The notes: generated by a model not told the origin, from the letters alone. A stretch of DNA of 64,000 nt from Streptomyces sp. NBC_00306 (GCF_036169555.1 NZ_CP108032.1:1488001-1552000); one strand, 5' to 3'. Counted from the stretch's first letter, positions 45,142-53,670 are shown. Translations and numbers: made by a program.

Positions 45142-45651
45142 ATGAGCACCCCCCACGTCGTGGTGGTCATGGGAGTGACCGGGACCGGAAAGACCACCAT
45201 CGGTCCGCTGGTCGCCGAAGCTCTGGGCGTTCCGTACGCCGAGGGCGACGACTTCCATCCCCCGGCCAACATCGCCAAGATGTCGGCCGGCACACCGCTG
45301 GACGACGCCGACCGGTGGCCCTGGCTCGACGCGATCGGTCAGTGGGCGCTCAGCAGGGCGGGCAAGGGCGGAGTCGTGTCCAGCTCCGCCCTCAAGCGCG
45401 CCTACCGCGACCGTCTGCGCGCGGTCGCCCCGGACGCCGTCTTCCTCCATCTCACCGGTGACCGCGAGCTGATCGAACGGCGGATGACCGAGCGCAAGGG
45501 GCACTTCATGCCCACGAAGCTGCTCGATTCGCAGTTCGCCACGCTCCAGCCGCTGGAGGACGACGAGGCGGGCGTCTCCGTCGATGTGTCCGGCAGCCCC
45601 GAGGAGATCACCGATCGGGCCGTCGCCGCGCTGCGCCGGCTCGACGCGTGA
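45142..45651 (+). CDS. gntK: Gluconokinase
   Basis: A 169-aa P-loop kinase that makes 6-phosphogluconate. Walker A GVTGTGKTT is at 11-19. The gluconate pocket is EGDDFHPPANIAKMSAGTPLDDADRWPWL, and SSALKRAYRDRLR and MTERKGHFMPTKLLDSQFATLQP follow. The start at 45142 fits the family; a second in-frame ATG nine codons upstream is possible. The 3' end carries a serial duplication of its own stop region (see repeats at 45642-45769). It is followed after 185 nt by gntP. Confidence 0.94.
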   Translation: MSTPHVVVVMGVTGTGKTTIGPLVAEALGVPYAEGDDFHPPANIAKMSAGTPLDDADRWPWLDAIGQWALSRAGKGGVVSSSALKRAYRDRLRAVAPDAVFLHLTGDRELIERRMTERKGHFMPTKLLDSQFATLQPLEDDEAGVSVDVSGSPEEITDRAVAALRRLDA

Positions 45652-45769
45652 GCATGGCGCAGGCGCACGACGCGTTGGCGCAGGCGCACGACGCGTGAGC
45701 CCAACACCTGTGCGCGGCACGGCGAGTGAGCGCCTGCTCGATGAGTCGGCGCCTGCTCGACGCGTGAGC
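45642..45769 (+). repeat. Serially duplicated stop-codon region of gntK
   Basis: The 12-mer CGACGCGTGAGC, spanning the gntK stop codon, occurs three times (45642-45653, 45689-45700, 45758-45769). A 21-bp unit beginning TGGCGCAGGCGC is perfectly tandem at 45655-45675 and 45676-45696. CGCCTGCTCGA also occurs twice (45731 and 45750 regions). The block fills most of the gap between gntK and gntP. Confidence 0.85.
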
Positions 45770-45836
45770 GCCGCGCCTTCCGTCTCCTCGACCCCCGTCC
45801 CCCGTCCCCCGACGTTCCCTTCAGTAAGGACCCACC

Positions 45837-47234
45837 GTGACCAGTCTCAGTGTCGAGATGCTGGCAGCGGACGCCGTCGAACCGATCACCTCGGCAGGCA
45901 ATGCCCAGCTCGGGATAGCCGTTCTCGCGGGCATCGCCGTCATCGTCCTGCTCATCACCAAGTACAAGCTGCACGCGTTCCTGGCCCTGACCATCGGATC
46001 GCTGGCGCTCGGAGCGTTCGCCGGCGCACCGCTGGAAAAGACGATCCTGTCGTTCACCGCGGGCCTCGGCACCACGGTCGCCGGGGTCGGCGTGCTCATC
46101 GCGCTCGGCGCGATCCTCGGCAAGCTGCTCGCCGACTCGGGCGGTGCGGACCAGATCGTCGACACGATCCTCGCCAAGGCCAAGGGGCGCGCGATGCCCT
46201 GGGCCATGGTGCTGATCGCCTCGGTGATCGGACTGCCGCTGTTCTTCGAGGTCGGCATCGTGCTGCTGATCCCGGTCGTCCTGCTCGTCGCCAAGCGCGG
46301 CAACTACTCCCTGATGCGGATCGGCATTCCCGCACTCGCCGGTCTGTCGGTGATGCACGGACTGATTCCGCCGCACCCCGGCCCCCTGGTGGCCATCGAC
46401 GCGATCGGCGCCAATCTGGGCGTCACCCTCGCGCTCGGCGTGCTCGTCGCCATCCCGACGGTGATCATCGCGGGTCCGGTCTTCTCGCGGTACGCGGCCC
46501 GTTGGGTCGACATCCCGGCGCCCGAGAAGATGATCCCGACCCGCCCCTCCGAGGACCTGGAGCGGCGTCCCGGCTTCGCCGCGACGGTGGCCACCGTGCT
46601 GCTGCCCGTGGTCCTGATGCTCGTCAAGGCGCTGGTGGAGATCGTCGTCGACGATCCCGACAACGCTGTCCAGCGGGTCACCGACGTCATCGGCTCGCCG
46701 CTGATCGCACTGCTCGCCGCGGTGATCGTCGGCATCTTCACCCTGGGCCGCGCGGCCGGCTTCACCAAGGAGCGGATCTCGACGACGGTCGAGAAGTCGC
46801 TCGCCCCCATCGCGGGCATCCTGCTGATCGTCGGCGCCGGTGGCGGTTTCAAGCAGACGCTGATCGACGTCGGGGTGGGCCAGATGATCCTGGACTACTC
46901 CAAGGACTGGGCGATCCCGACCCTGCTGCTCGCCTGGCTGATCGCGGTGGCGATCCGGCTGGCGACCGGCTCGGCCACGGTCGCGACGATCTCCGCCGCC
47001 GGACTGGTGGCACCGCTCGCCGCCGACATGTCGACGACCGAATCGGCCCTGCTGGTCCTGGCGATCGGCGCCGGCTCGCTCTTCTTCAGCCATGTCAACG
47101 ACGCCGGATTCTGGCTGGTGAAGGAGTACTTCGGGATGACCGTGGGACAGACCATCAAGACCTGGTCGGTGATGGAGACCATCATCTCGGTGGTCGGCAT
47201 CGGCTTCGTCCTGCTGCTGTCACTGATTCTGTAG
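45837..47234 (+). CDS. gntP: Gluconate:H+ symporter GntP family permease
   Basis: A 465-aa membrane protein with about 12-14 hydrophobic segments. Family marks include GTTVAGVGVLIALGAILGKLL (about 80-100), MHGLIPPHPGPLVA near 178 and the C-terminal RLATGSATVATISAAGL. It imports gluconate, which GntK then phosphorylates for the pentose phosphate pathway. It starts with GTG. It is presumably expressed with gntK from the promoter controlled by GntR, despite the repeat-filled 185-nt gap. Confidence 0.94.
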   Translation: MTSLSVEMLAADAVEPITSAGNAQLGIAVLAGIAVIVLLITKYKLHAFLALTIGSLALGAFAGAPLEKTILSFTAGLGTTVAGVGVLIALGAILGKLLADSGGADQIVDTILAKAKGRAMPWAMVLIASVIGLPLFFEVGIVLLIPVVLLVAKRGNYSLMRIGIPALAGLSVMHGLIPPHPGPLVAIDAIGANLGVTLALGVLVAIPTVIIAGPVFSRYAARWVDIPAPEKMIPTRPSEDLERRPGFAATVATVLLPVVLMLVKALVEIVVDDPDNAVQRVTDVIGSPLIALLAAVIVGIFTLGRAAGFTKERISTTVEKSLAPIAGILLIVGAGGGFKQTLIDVGVGQMILDYSKDWAIPTLLLAWLIAVAIRLATGSATVATISAAGLVAPLAADMSTTESALLVLAIGAGSLFFSHVNDAGFWLVKEYFGMTVGQTIKTWSVMETIISVVGIGFVLLLSLIL

Positions 47235-47271
47235 CGGGGATCGAGCAGCGGGACGCCCGAGGGGCCGGCGG

Positions 47272-47937
47272 TCAGTCGTCGTCCGGATCCCACAACGGGT
47301 GTTCCCGGCGGGCCCACGGGCGTTCGACCGACCCGGTGCGCATGCCACGGCGTGCCTCCGGGTCGGCGAACGCCATGCCGATGTGCCCGATCAGCACGAT
47401 CCCGATGGCGAGTGCCAGCCAGTCGTGCACAAAGGTGGCGCTCGTACGCCACACCAGCGGCGTGAGATGCGTGAACCACATCATCAGGCCGGTCCCGGCC
47501 ATGATCAGTACCGCGCCCGCGATCCAGGCGGCGTAGATCTTCTGCCCGGCGTTGAACTTCGCCGCCGGCCGCGACCCGGGACGCGCGTCGCGGCGCCGCA
47601 CCGCCCGCAGCCACGTGCGGTCGTGCGGCCCGAAGCGGTTGAGCCGGCCGAGGTCCTTGCGGAGCGCCTTCGAGGCGAGTCCCAGCAGGAGCGGGACCGG
47701 GATGAGGATGCCCGACCACTCGTGGACGGTCACCACCAGATGACGGCGGCCGACGAGTTCGGCCAGCTGCGGGACGTAGAGGCAGGCCGCCGTCGCCACG
47801 CACAGCAGCATCAGTGCGGCGGTGGTGCGGTGCACCCAGCGCTCGGCGCGGCTGAACCGCCGTACGATCGCGGGCCGTTCAGACGGTGGGTGTGTCGGTG
47901 CGGCCGTTGGACCGGCCGACCCAGGCGTCGACGTCAT
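47272..47937 (-). CDS. Cytochrome b561/MsrQ-like heme membrane subunit
   Basis: A 221-aa membrane protein with four to five helices and candidate heme His residues (RAERWVHRTTAALM, VVTVHEWSGIL, FVHDWLALAIG, LIGHIGMAF). It fits the di-heme cytochrome b family that passes quinol electrons to exported oxidoreductases. The ATG at 47937 lies inside the upstream molybdoenzyme gene (59-nt overlap), so the two are coupled. An alternative internal start cannot be excluded. With the molybdoenzyme it resembles the MsrP-MsrQ pair. Confidence 0.85.
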   Translation of the reverse strand: MTSTPGSAGPTAAPTHPPSERPAIVRRFSRAERWVHRTTAALMLLCVATAACLYVPQLAELVGRRHLVVTVHEWSGILIPVPLLLGLASKALRKDLGRLNRFGPHDRTWLRAVRRRDARPGSRPAAKFNAGQKIYAAWIAGAVLIMAGTGLMMWFTHLTPLVWRTSATFVHDWLALAIGIVLIGHIGMAFADPEARRGMRTGSVERPWARREHPLWDPDDD

Positions 47938-48604
47938 AGCCCCGCTCCTCCCAGTAGCCGGGCCGGACGTCGGAGGTGACCGAGATCCCGGAAAGCCATT
48001 TCGCCGACTTGTAGAAGTACATCGGCGCCACATAGAGCCGCACCGGGCCGCCGTGGGAGTGGCTGACCGGCTTGTCCTGCATCCGCAGGGCCACCAGGAC
48101 GTCGTCCCGGCGGGCCTGCGGAAGCGTGAGGCTCTCGCTGTACGTGCCGTCGAAGCAGGTGAAGCGGATCGCCTTGCCCTCCGGCCGTACGCCCGCCGCG
48201 TCCAGCAGCAGTGAGAGCTTGACGCCGGAGAAGGCGGTGTCGGGGACCCGCCACCCGGTGACGCACTGGACGTCACGCACCACACGGGTCTGCGGCAGAC
48301 CGCGCAGAGCGTCGAGGGTGTACGTCGCCGGACGGTCGACCAGCCCGTCGACCGTCAGCCGGTAGTTCCGCTCGTCCTTGTGCGGTACGGAGGAGGCGAC
48401 CGAGTAGTAGCGGAAGCCCCCGCCGTTGGGGAGCAGGCCCGTGAGCCCGGTGGGGTCGTTGTCGGAGGCCGCGCCCAGGAAGGATTCGAGGCCGCGCTGG
48501 AGGTACGGCGCGGTGGCGACCCCGACGGCACCGAGCCCGAGCATGCCGAGCACCAGACGGCGCCCGACGGGGGCGCCCTCGGTGTCGGAGTGTTTGTCGG
48601 TCAC
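47879..48604 (-). CDS. Tat-exported molybdopterin oxidoreductase (sulfite oxidase / MsrP fold)
   Basis: A 241-aa protein. A Tat-type signal with RR at 15-16 (GRRLVLGMLGLGAVG) precedes a SUOX-fold molybdopterin domain. Cys114 in DVQCVTGW is the predicted Mo ligand, and HSHGGPVRLYVAPMYFYKSAKW near 195 is the conserved cofactor region. Such enzymes face the outside and reduce sulfoxides or similar substrates with electrons from the partner cytochrome. The partner gene overlaps its 3' end. The substrate is not known. Confidence 0.92.
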   Translation of the reverse strand: MTDKHSDTEGAPVGRRLVLGMLGLGAVGVATAPYLQRGLESFLGAASDNDPTGLTGLLPNGGGFRYYSVASSVPHKDERNYRLTVDGLVDRPATYTLDALRGLPQTRVVRDVQCVTGWRVPDTAFSGVKLSLLLDAAGVRPEGKAIRFTCFDGTYSESLTLPQARRDDVLVALRMQDKPVSHSHGGPVRLYVAPMYFYKSAKWLSGISVTSDVRPGYWEERGYDVDAWVGRSNGRTDTPTV

Positions 48605-48738
48605 CCTTCGATTCGAGCACTTGGGGAGCGCGGAAGCCAGGGAAACCGGGATCCGTCAGGGTTTCGTCATACGCGGGCGGACAGCGGAGGGCGCGGGCCC
48701 GCCCGCCGCGTACGACCGGAGACGACGTCCCCGGCGTT

Positions 48739-50397
48739 TCAGCCGACCGCCTTCGCCGCGGCCCGCCCGGCCGCCCGGCCGGAGAAGATGCAGCCGCCGA
48801 GGAAGGTGCCCTCCAGTGAGCGGTAGCCGTGCACACCGCCGCCGCCGAAGCCGGCCGCCTCGCCCGCCGCGTACAGCCCGGCCAGCGGTTCGCCGCCGGG
48901 GGCCAGGACCCGTGAGGACAGATCCGTCTCCAGGCCGCCGAGCGACTTGCGGGTGAGGATGTTCAGCCGGACGGCGATCAGCGGGCCGGCCTTCGGGTCG
49001 AGGATGCGGTGCGGGGTCGCCGTCCGGATGAGCTTGTCGCCGAGGTACTTGCGGGCCCCGCGGATGGCCGTGACCTGGAGGTCCTTGGTGAAGGGGTTTC
49101 TGATCTCGCGGTCCCTGGCGGTGATCTCGCGGCGCAGCTCGGCCTCGTCGATCAGCGGCTCCTTGGTGAGGGCGTTCATGCCGCGGACGAGGGAGGTGAG
49201 GTCGTTCTCGACGACGAAGTCGACGCCGTTGTCCATGAACGCCTTCACCGGGCCCGGGACGTCGGCGCGGGCCCGGCCGATCACGTCCCGTACCGACTTC
49301 CCGGTCAGATCGGGGTTCTGCTCGGACCCCGAGAGCGCGAACTCCTTGCCGATGATCTTCTGGTCGAGCACGAACCAGGTGTAGTCGTACCCCGAGTGCA
49401 TGATGTGTTCGAGCGTGCCGAGGGTGTCGAAGCCGGGGAAGAGCGGGACGGGCAGCCGCTTGCCGCGCGCGTCGAGCCAGAGGGACGAAGGGCCGGGCAG
49501 GATGCGGATGCCGTGCCTGGCCCAGATGGGGTTCCAGTTCTCGATGCCTTCGGTGTAGTGCCACATGCGGTCGCGGTTGATGTGGCTCGCGCCCGCGCGC
49601 TCCGCGATACCGAGCATCAGCCCGTCGACGTGCGCGGGCACACCGGAGAGCATCTTCTCGGGCGGGGTGCCGAGACGGTCCGGCCACTGGGCGCGCACGA
49701 GGTCGTGGTTGCCGCCGATGCCGCCCGAGGTGACGATCACCGTCTGCGCGCGGAACTCGAAGGCTCCGGCGACCTCGCGGCTGCTCGCGGTGCCGCGGTC
49801 GGCGCCGGACGGCTCCAGCACTTCGCCGCTGACGGTGTCGAGAGTGCCGTCACTGCCGGTCAGGCCGGTGACGCGGTGGCGGAACCTCAGCTGCACGAGG
49901 CCGCGTGCGACGCCTTCCCTGACCCGCCGTTCGAAGGGGGCGACGACGCCCGGGCCGGTTCCCCAGGTGATGTGGAAGCGGGGCACCGAATTGCCGTGCC
50001 CGGTGGCGTCGTAGCCGCCGCGTTCCGCCCAGCCGACCACCGGGAAGAAGCGCATGCCCTGTGCGTGCAGCCAGGACCGCTTCTCGCCGGCCGCGAAGTC
50101 GACGTACGCCTCGGCCCACCGGCGCGGCCACCGGTCGTCGTCCTCGCGGTCGAAGCCGGCGGTGCCCAGCCAGTCCTGGAGGGCCAACTCCCGGCTGTCC
50201 CTGATCCGCATCCGGCGCTGCTCGGGCGAGTCGACGAAGAACAGCCCGCCGAAGGACCAGTGCGCCTGACCGCCGATGGACTGCTCCGGCTCCTGGTCGA
50301 GGAGGATCACCTTGCGTCCGGCGTCGACGAGTTCGGCGGTGGCCACCAGACCGGCGAGCCCCGCCCCGATCACGATCACATCAGCGTCGTACGCCAT
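48739..50397 (-). CDS. FAD-binding dehydrogenase (KsdD/fumarate reductase flavoprotein-like)
   Basis: A 552-aa flavoprotein. The FAD loop is at 11-16 (VIVIGAGLAGLVATAEL), followed by QSIGGQAHWSFGGLFFVDS, which distinguishes this FAD-binding-2 subgroup from true 3-ketosteroid dehydrogenases. The C-terminus has LYAAGEAAGFGGGGVHGYRSLEGTFLGG. Conserved actinobacterial members are annotated as FAD-binding dehydrogenase with unknown substrate. The ATG at 50397 has AAGGA 8 nt upstream; an ATG three codons earlier is possible. It diverges from the NUDIX gene. Confidence 0.9.
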   Translation of the reverse strand: MAYDADVIVIGAGLAGLVATAELVDAGRKVILLDQEPEQSIGGQAHWSFGGLFFVDSPEQRRMRIRDSRELALQDWLGTAGFDREDDDRWPRRWAEAYVDFAAGEKRSWLHAQGMRFFPVVGWAERGGYDATGHGNSVPRFHITWGTGPGVVAPFERRVREGVARGLVQLRFRHRVTGLTGSDGTLDTVSGEVLEPSGADRGTASSREVAGAFEFRAQTVIVTSGGIGGNHDLVRAQWPDRLGTPPEKMLSGVPAHVDGLMLGIAERAGASHINRDRMWHYTEGIENWNPIWARHGIRILPGPSSLWLDARGKRLPVPLFPGFDTLGTLEHIMHSGYDYTWFVLDQKIIGKEFALSGSEQNPDLTGKSVRDVIGRARADVPGPVKAFMDNGVDFVVENDLTSLVRGMNALTKEPLIDEAELRREITARDREIRNPFTKDLQVTAIRGARKYLGDKLIRTATPHRILDPKAGPLIAVRLNILTRKSLGGLETDLSSRVLAPGGEPLAGLYAAGEAAGFGGGGVHGYRSLEGTFLGGCIFSGRAAGRAAAKAVG

Positions 50398-50510
50398 GGG
50401 TTCCATCCTTGTCCGGCCGGTACGGGGCGAGTTCGGTGGTCCGATCTTCGGTACGGGCCAGTAACTAGTCAACAGCTGAGGCGTCCCGGCCTCGGTGGTT
50501 GGATGGCCGG

Positions 50511-51020
50511 ATGAGTTCCGCGGACGAAATCCTGGACATCGTCGACGCCTCGGACCGGGTCGTCGGGCAGGCCCGGCGCGGCGACGCCTATGCGCGAGGC
50601 CTGCGGCACCGCTGTGTGTTCATCCAGGCGAGAGACGCACAGGGCCGGGTCTTCGTGCACCGAAGGACGCCGACGAAGCTGGTCTTCCCCTCGCTGTACG
50701 ACATGTTCGTGGGCGGTGTGGTCGGCGCCGGCGAGGCGTACGACGACGCGGCGCTGCGGGAGGCGGAGGAGGAACTGGGCGTCTCCGGCCTCCCCCGCCC
50801 GGCACCGCTGTTCCGCTTCCTGTACGAGGACGGCCCCCGCACCTGGTGGTCGGCCGTGTACGAGGTGCGCTGCGAACTGCCGGTGAACCCCCAGCAGGAG
50901 GAGGTCGCGTGGCACGCCTTCCTGCCGGAGGCGGAGCTGGAGCGGCGCCTGGACGAATGGACGTGGGTGCCGGACGGGCTGGCGGCGTACGAGCGGCTGC
51001 GGGCGCACCGCGGGGCCTGA
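50511..51020 (+). CDS. NUDIX hydrolase
   Basis: A 169-aa NUDIX-fold enzyme with an exact NUDIX box at about 69-91 (G-x5-E-x7-REAEEELGV). The N-terminus DEILDIVDASDRVVGQARRGDAY is that of the YfcD/isopentenyl-diphosphate-isomerase-like group. It probably hydrolyses a nucleoside-diphosphate-linked compound; the substrate is unknown. The ATG at 50511 gives the family-consistent N-terminus. Confidence 0.92.
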   Translation: MSSADEILDIVDASDRVVGQARRGDAYARGLRHRCVFIQARDAQGRVFVHRRTPTKLVFPSLYDMFVGGVVGAGEAYDDAALREAEEELGVSGLPRPAPLFRFLYEDGPRTWWSAVYEVRCELPVNPQQEEVAWHAFLPEAELERRLDEWTWVPDGLAAYERLRAHRGA

Positions 51021-51124
51021 CGGCACTCGTCGCGGTGAGAGCGCCCGCCGGCGGGGCGCGACGCGGCCCGGCCGCGGGCAGGCGGGACCGAGGGCGGTGC
51101 GAACCCGTGGGTAAGGTGCCGGAC

Positions 51125-51523
51125 GTGGACGATTTCGTGCGGAGTGTACGGCTGTGGTTTGCGCCTCAGCGGGCGCGTGAGGAGGGCGAGACCCCCGACT
51201 ACCGGTTCTCGCTCGCCAACGAGCGGACCTTCCTCGCCTGGCTCCGTACGGCTCTCGCGCTCATCGGCGGCGGATTCGCGGTCGATCAGTTCCTGCCCGA
51301 TCTGCGGTGGGGCGTACGGGCGGGCATGGCGATCGGGCTGCTGGTCGCCGGGGTGCTGTGCGCGCTGCGGGCCGTCAACCACTGGGTGCGCTGCGAGCGC
51401 GCCATGCGGCGGGGTGAGGACCTTCCCGTGTCCCGCTTCCCGGCGCTGCTGAGCCTGGTGATCGCGGTCGTCGCCGTCGCCATGATCGTGGTGGTGCTTC
51501 TCGGCTGGGAGGGCGGCAGTTGA
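51125..51523 (+). CDS. DUF202 (YidH-type) membrane protein
   Basis: A 132-aa protein with the DUF202 pattern: cytosolic start, then YRFSLANERTFLAWLRTALALIGGGFAVDQF and three hydrophobic helices. GTG at 51125 with AAGG 8 nt upstream is my choice; GTGs at 51107 and 51116 are possible. Its stop overlaps the start of a second DUF202 gene (TTGA), so the pair probably forms a hetero-oligomer. The biochemical function of the family is unknown. Confidence 0.88.
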   Translation: MDDFVRSVRLWFAPQRAREEGETPDYRFSLANERTFLAWLRTALALIGGGFAVDQFLPDLRWGVRAGMAIGLLVAGVLCALRAVNHWVRCERAMRRGEDLPVSRFPALLSLVIAVVAVAMIVVVLLGWEGGS

Positions 51524-51837
51524 CCGCCGTGCCGGAGCGCGATCCGGGGTTGCAGCCCGAGCGGACCCGGCTGGCGTGGCGCCGGACCACGCTGTCGTTC
51601 ACGGTGGCGGCGGTCCTCGCGGCACGGCAGGCGGCCGGTGGTGATCCCGGCCCGGCTGGACTGATCGCGGTGGCGCTGAGCGTGCTGGTGTGGCTGGTGT
51701 TCCTGCGGCTGGCCCATGCCCGGCTGCGCGTACTGGGGGCCGCGCACCGGCCCGCGGTGCTGTCGGCGCGGGGGGCGCTGGGCGCCGTGGCGTGCACGGT
51801 CGCCCTGGCCGCGTTCGCCGTGGCGGTGGTGATCTGA
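51520..51837 (+). CDS. Second DUF202 membrane protein
   Basis: A 105-aa protein sharing the LQPERTRLAWRRTTLSFTVAAVLAAR motif and three predicted membrane helices. The TTG start overlaps the previous stop by 4 nt and has GGGAGG 7 nt upstream; a GTG three codons on is the alternative. The tandem arrangement of a 132-aa and a 105-aa DUF202 protein recurs in actinobacteria. Function is unknown. Confidence 0.87.
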   Translation: MTAVPERDPGLQPERTRLAWRRTTLSFTVAAVLAARQAAGGDPGPAGLIAVALSVLVWLVFLRLAHARLRVLGAAHRPAVLSARGALGAVACTVALAAFAVAVVI

Positions 51838-51894
51838 GCGGGATCTCGCGTTGAGTCCGGCCGCGGTGTGAGCGGGCCGCGGCCCGCCGACGCC

Positions 51895-51990
51895 CGGTGC
51901 TCCGAACCGGGCCGCGCGTCGTCCGGCCGTGGTGTGCGCCGACAGCACGCAATGAGCCGCCACCTGTCAGCGGGCGGTGCTCCGAACCGG
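51895..51990. repeat. Two direct copies of a 16-bp sequence 80 bp apart
   Basis: CGGTGCTCCGAACCGG is present at 51895-51910 and again at 51975-51990, both followed by a similar CGCGCGTCG. The region (51838-52035) has no gene and lies between convergent genes. Confidence 0.75.
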
Positions 51991-52035
51991 ACGCGCGTCG
52001 AGTCCTGCCACGCCTCCGCGACCGCGCTCCGAGCG

Positions 52036-52971
52036 TCAGGCGTCCCAGTCGACGGTCACGACGATCTTGCCGCGGGTGTGGCCCTCCGCGCTGAGGACAT
52101 GGGCCTGCGCCGCCTGCTCCAGAGGGAAGGTCCGGTCCACATGGACGCTCACCGCCCCCTGCTGGGCGAGTTCTCCGAGGGCCGCGAGGTCCGCCGCGTC
52201 CGGCCGCACCCAGCAGTAGCGGCCGCCGAGTGCGAGCACCTCGGCGTCCGCGATGGAGGCGAGCCGCCCTTCGGGCGCGAGGACCTGGACCGAGGCCTTG
52301 AGCGCATCGCCGCCGATGGTGTCGAAGACCGCCTCGACGCCGTCGGGTGCGAGTGCCCGCACCCGGTCCGCCAGGCCCTCGCCGTACGTCACCGGTTCCG
52401 CGCCGAGTTCCCTGAGGTGGTCGTGGTTGCGCTCGCTCGCCGTGCCGATGACGCGCGCGCCCGCGTGCTTCGCGAGCTGTACCGCGATGGAGCCCACCCC
52501 ACCCGCCGCCGCATGGATCAGAACGGTGTCCGAGCTGCCGATCTTCAGCGCCTTGTGGAGCACCTGGTAGGCGGTGAGACCGGCGAGCGGCAGTCCGGCG
52601 GCCTCCTCGAAGCTCAGCCGCAGCGGCTTGCGGGCCAGGGTGCGGACGGGAGCGGCGACGTACTCGGCGAAGGTGCCGCGGGAGAGGAAGTCCTCGCGTA
52701 CGTACCCCATGACCTCGTCACCGACGGCGAACTCGGTGACGGCGAAGCCGGGTTGGACCACGACCCCCGAGACGTCCCAGCCGGGCACCACCGGGAAGAC
52801 GGTGTCGAGGAGGCTGTCGAGGTGTCCCTCGCGGGCGTGCCGGTCGACGGGGTTGACCGCGGCGGCGCGCACCTTCACGAGGACCGAGTCCGGTCCCACC
52901 TTCGGCTCGGGGCGCTCCGTGTACTCCAGGACATCGGGGCCGCCGAAGCTGCTGTAACTGATCGCCTTCAT
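52036..52971 (-). CDS. Quinone-oxidoreductase-like MDR (NADP-dependent, zinc-free)
   Basis: A 311-aa medium-chain reductase. The N-terminal GroES-like domain (MKAISYSSFGGPDVLEYTE) lacks the zinc-binding Cys and His residues of alcohol dehydrogenases. The NADPH loop is AAAGGVGSIAVQLAKHAGA (about 143-161), and the C-terminal RGKIVVTVD is typical of quinone oxidoreductase / enone reductases. The substrate is unknown. The start at 52971 matches the family N-terminus. It diverges from the histidine-rich protein gene. Confidence 0.92.
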   Translation of the reverse strand: MKAISYSSFGGPDVLEYTERPEPKVGPDSVLVKVRAAAVNPVDRHAREGHLDSLLDTVFPVVPGWDVSGVVVQPGFAVTEFAVGDEVMGYVREDFLSRGTFAEYVAAPVRTLARKPLRLSFEEAAGLPLAGLTAYQVLHKALKIGSSDTVLIHAAAGGVGSIAVQLAKHAGARVIGTASERNHDHLRELGAEPVTYGEGLADRVRALAPDGVEAVFDTIGGDALKASVQVLAPEGRLASIADAEVLALGGRYCWVRPDAADLAALGELAQQGAVSVHVDRTFPLEQAAQAHVLSAEGHTRGKIVVTVDWDA

Positions 52972-53110
52972 GATCCGACCCTCGGCGCTCCCCGGCACCG
53001 GCGCAAGCGTGGGCCCGGCGTGGCGCCGCGCGTCCACCCCTCCCGGGCAGGGCTTCGGCGACTAGCCTGGGTGTGACAGAACGCCATAAAACCACCAAAA
53101 GGTATGGGTC

Positions 53111-53404
53111 ATGACCGTCCACACGGAACACTCCGCGCACGAGCACATGCACGGCCCGGCCTGCGGCCACACCGAGGTCCCGCACGGCGATCACGTCGAC
53201 TACGCGCACGACGGGCACCTCCACCGCGAGCACTCCGGCCACTGGGACGAGTGCGAGCCGGGTGAGCACACCGCGCACAGCGGTCACGCGCACGACCACG
53301 GTCCCGCCTGCGGACATCCGGCCGTCGAGCACGGCGACCATGTCGACTACGTCCACGACGGACACCGGCACGCGGCGCACGACGGGCACTGGGACGACCA
53401 CTAG
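53111..53404 (+). CDS. Histidine-rich two-repeat protein, probable metal-binding
   Basis: A 97-aa protein with 27 histidines and three cysteines and no signal peptide or membrane segment. Residues 14-46 and 63-95 are two copies with an exact 49-residue offset, each reading HGPACGH..V.HGDHVDY.HDGH.H...H.GHWD. Similar single or double modules occur in other bacteria as unannotated proteins. The composition suggests binding of Zn2+, Ni2+ or Co2+ as a buffer or chaperone. It has its own promoter region and a very strong terminator after it. No metal transporter or recognised metal regulator gene adjoins it. Codon usage is normal. Confidence 0.85.
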   Translation: MTVHTEHSAHEHMHGPACGHTEVPHGDHVDYAHDGHLHREHSGHWDECEPGEHTAHSGHAHDHGPACGHPAVEHGDHVDYVHDGHRHAAHDGHWDDH

Positions 53405-53449
53405 GGTCTGCCGTTCGTACGACTTCAGGAACCACCACAGCAGGAAGCG

Positions 53450-53493
53450 AATCCCCGGGGCCCGGCCGGCACACCTGCCGGGCCCCGGGGATT
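53450..53493 (+). terminator. Strong terminator after the histidine-rich gene
   Basis: A 17-bp perfect stem (53450-53466 with 53477-53493) with a 10-nt loop. The remaining sequence up to 53670 holds the promoter of the kinase gene. Confidence 0.92.
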
Positions 53494-53597
53494 TCGCACG
53501 CCCAAGAGCCCCCGGGCCCCGCGATTCCTCGGGCCGCGGCCGTCGCCACGCTCCTCCAGGGGTGTGATCTCGGCCCCGGTCCGCCCTCGCACTGGAC

Positions 53598-53616
53598 GAC
53601 ATACCGACTGGTCGGT
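53598..53616 (+). promoter_or_regulatory. Putative TetR operator upstream of the kinase-ACAD operon
   Basis: GACATACCGACTGGTCGGT contains the palindrome ACCGAC-TG-GTCGGT. Sixteen of its 19 positions match the site in front of the divergent SDR-ligase-tetR operon at 59121-59139. It lies about 55 nt before the kinase start. Confidence 0.78.
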
Positions 53617-53670
53617 CATCATAAGAGCGACCCGTACCAGCGACCGTTCCGTGCCCCGGAGGTGCCCCCG

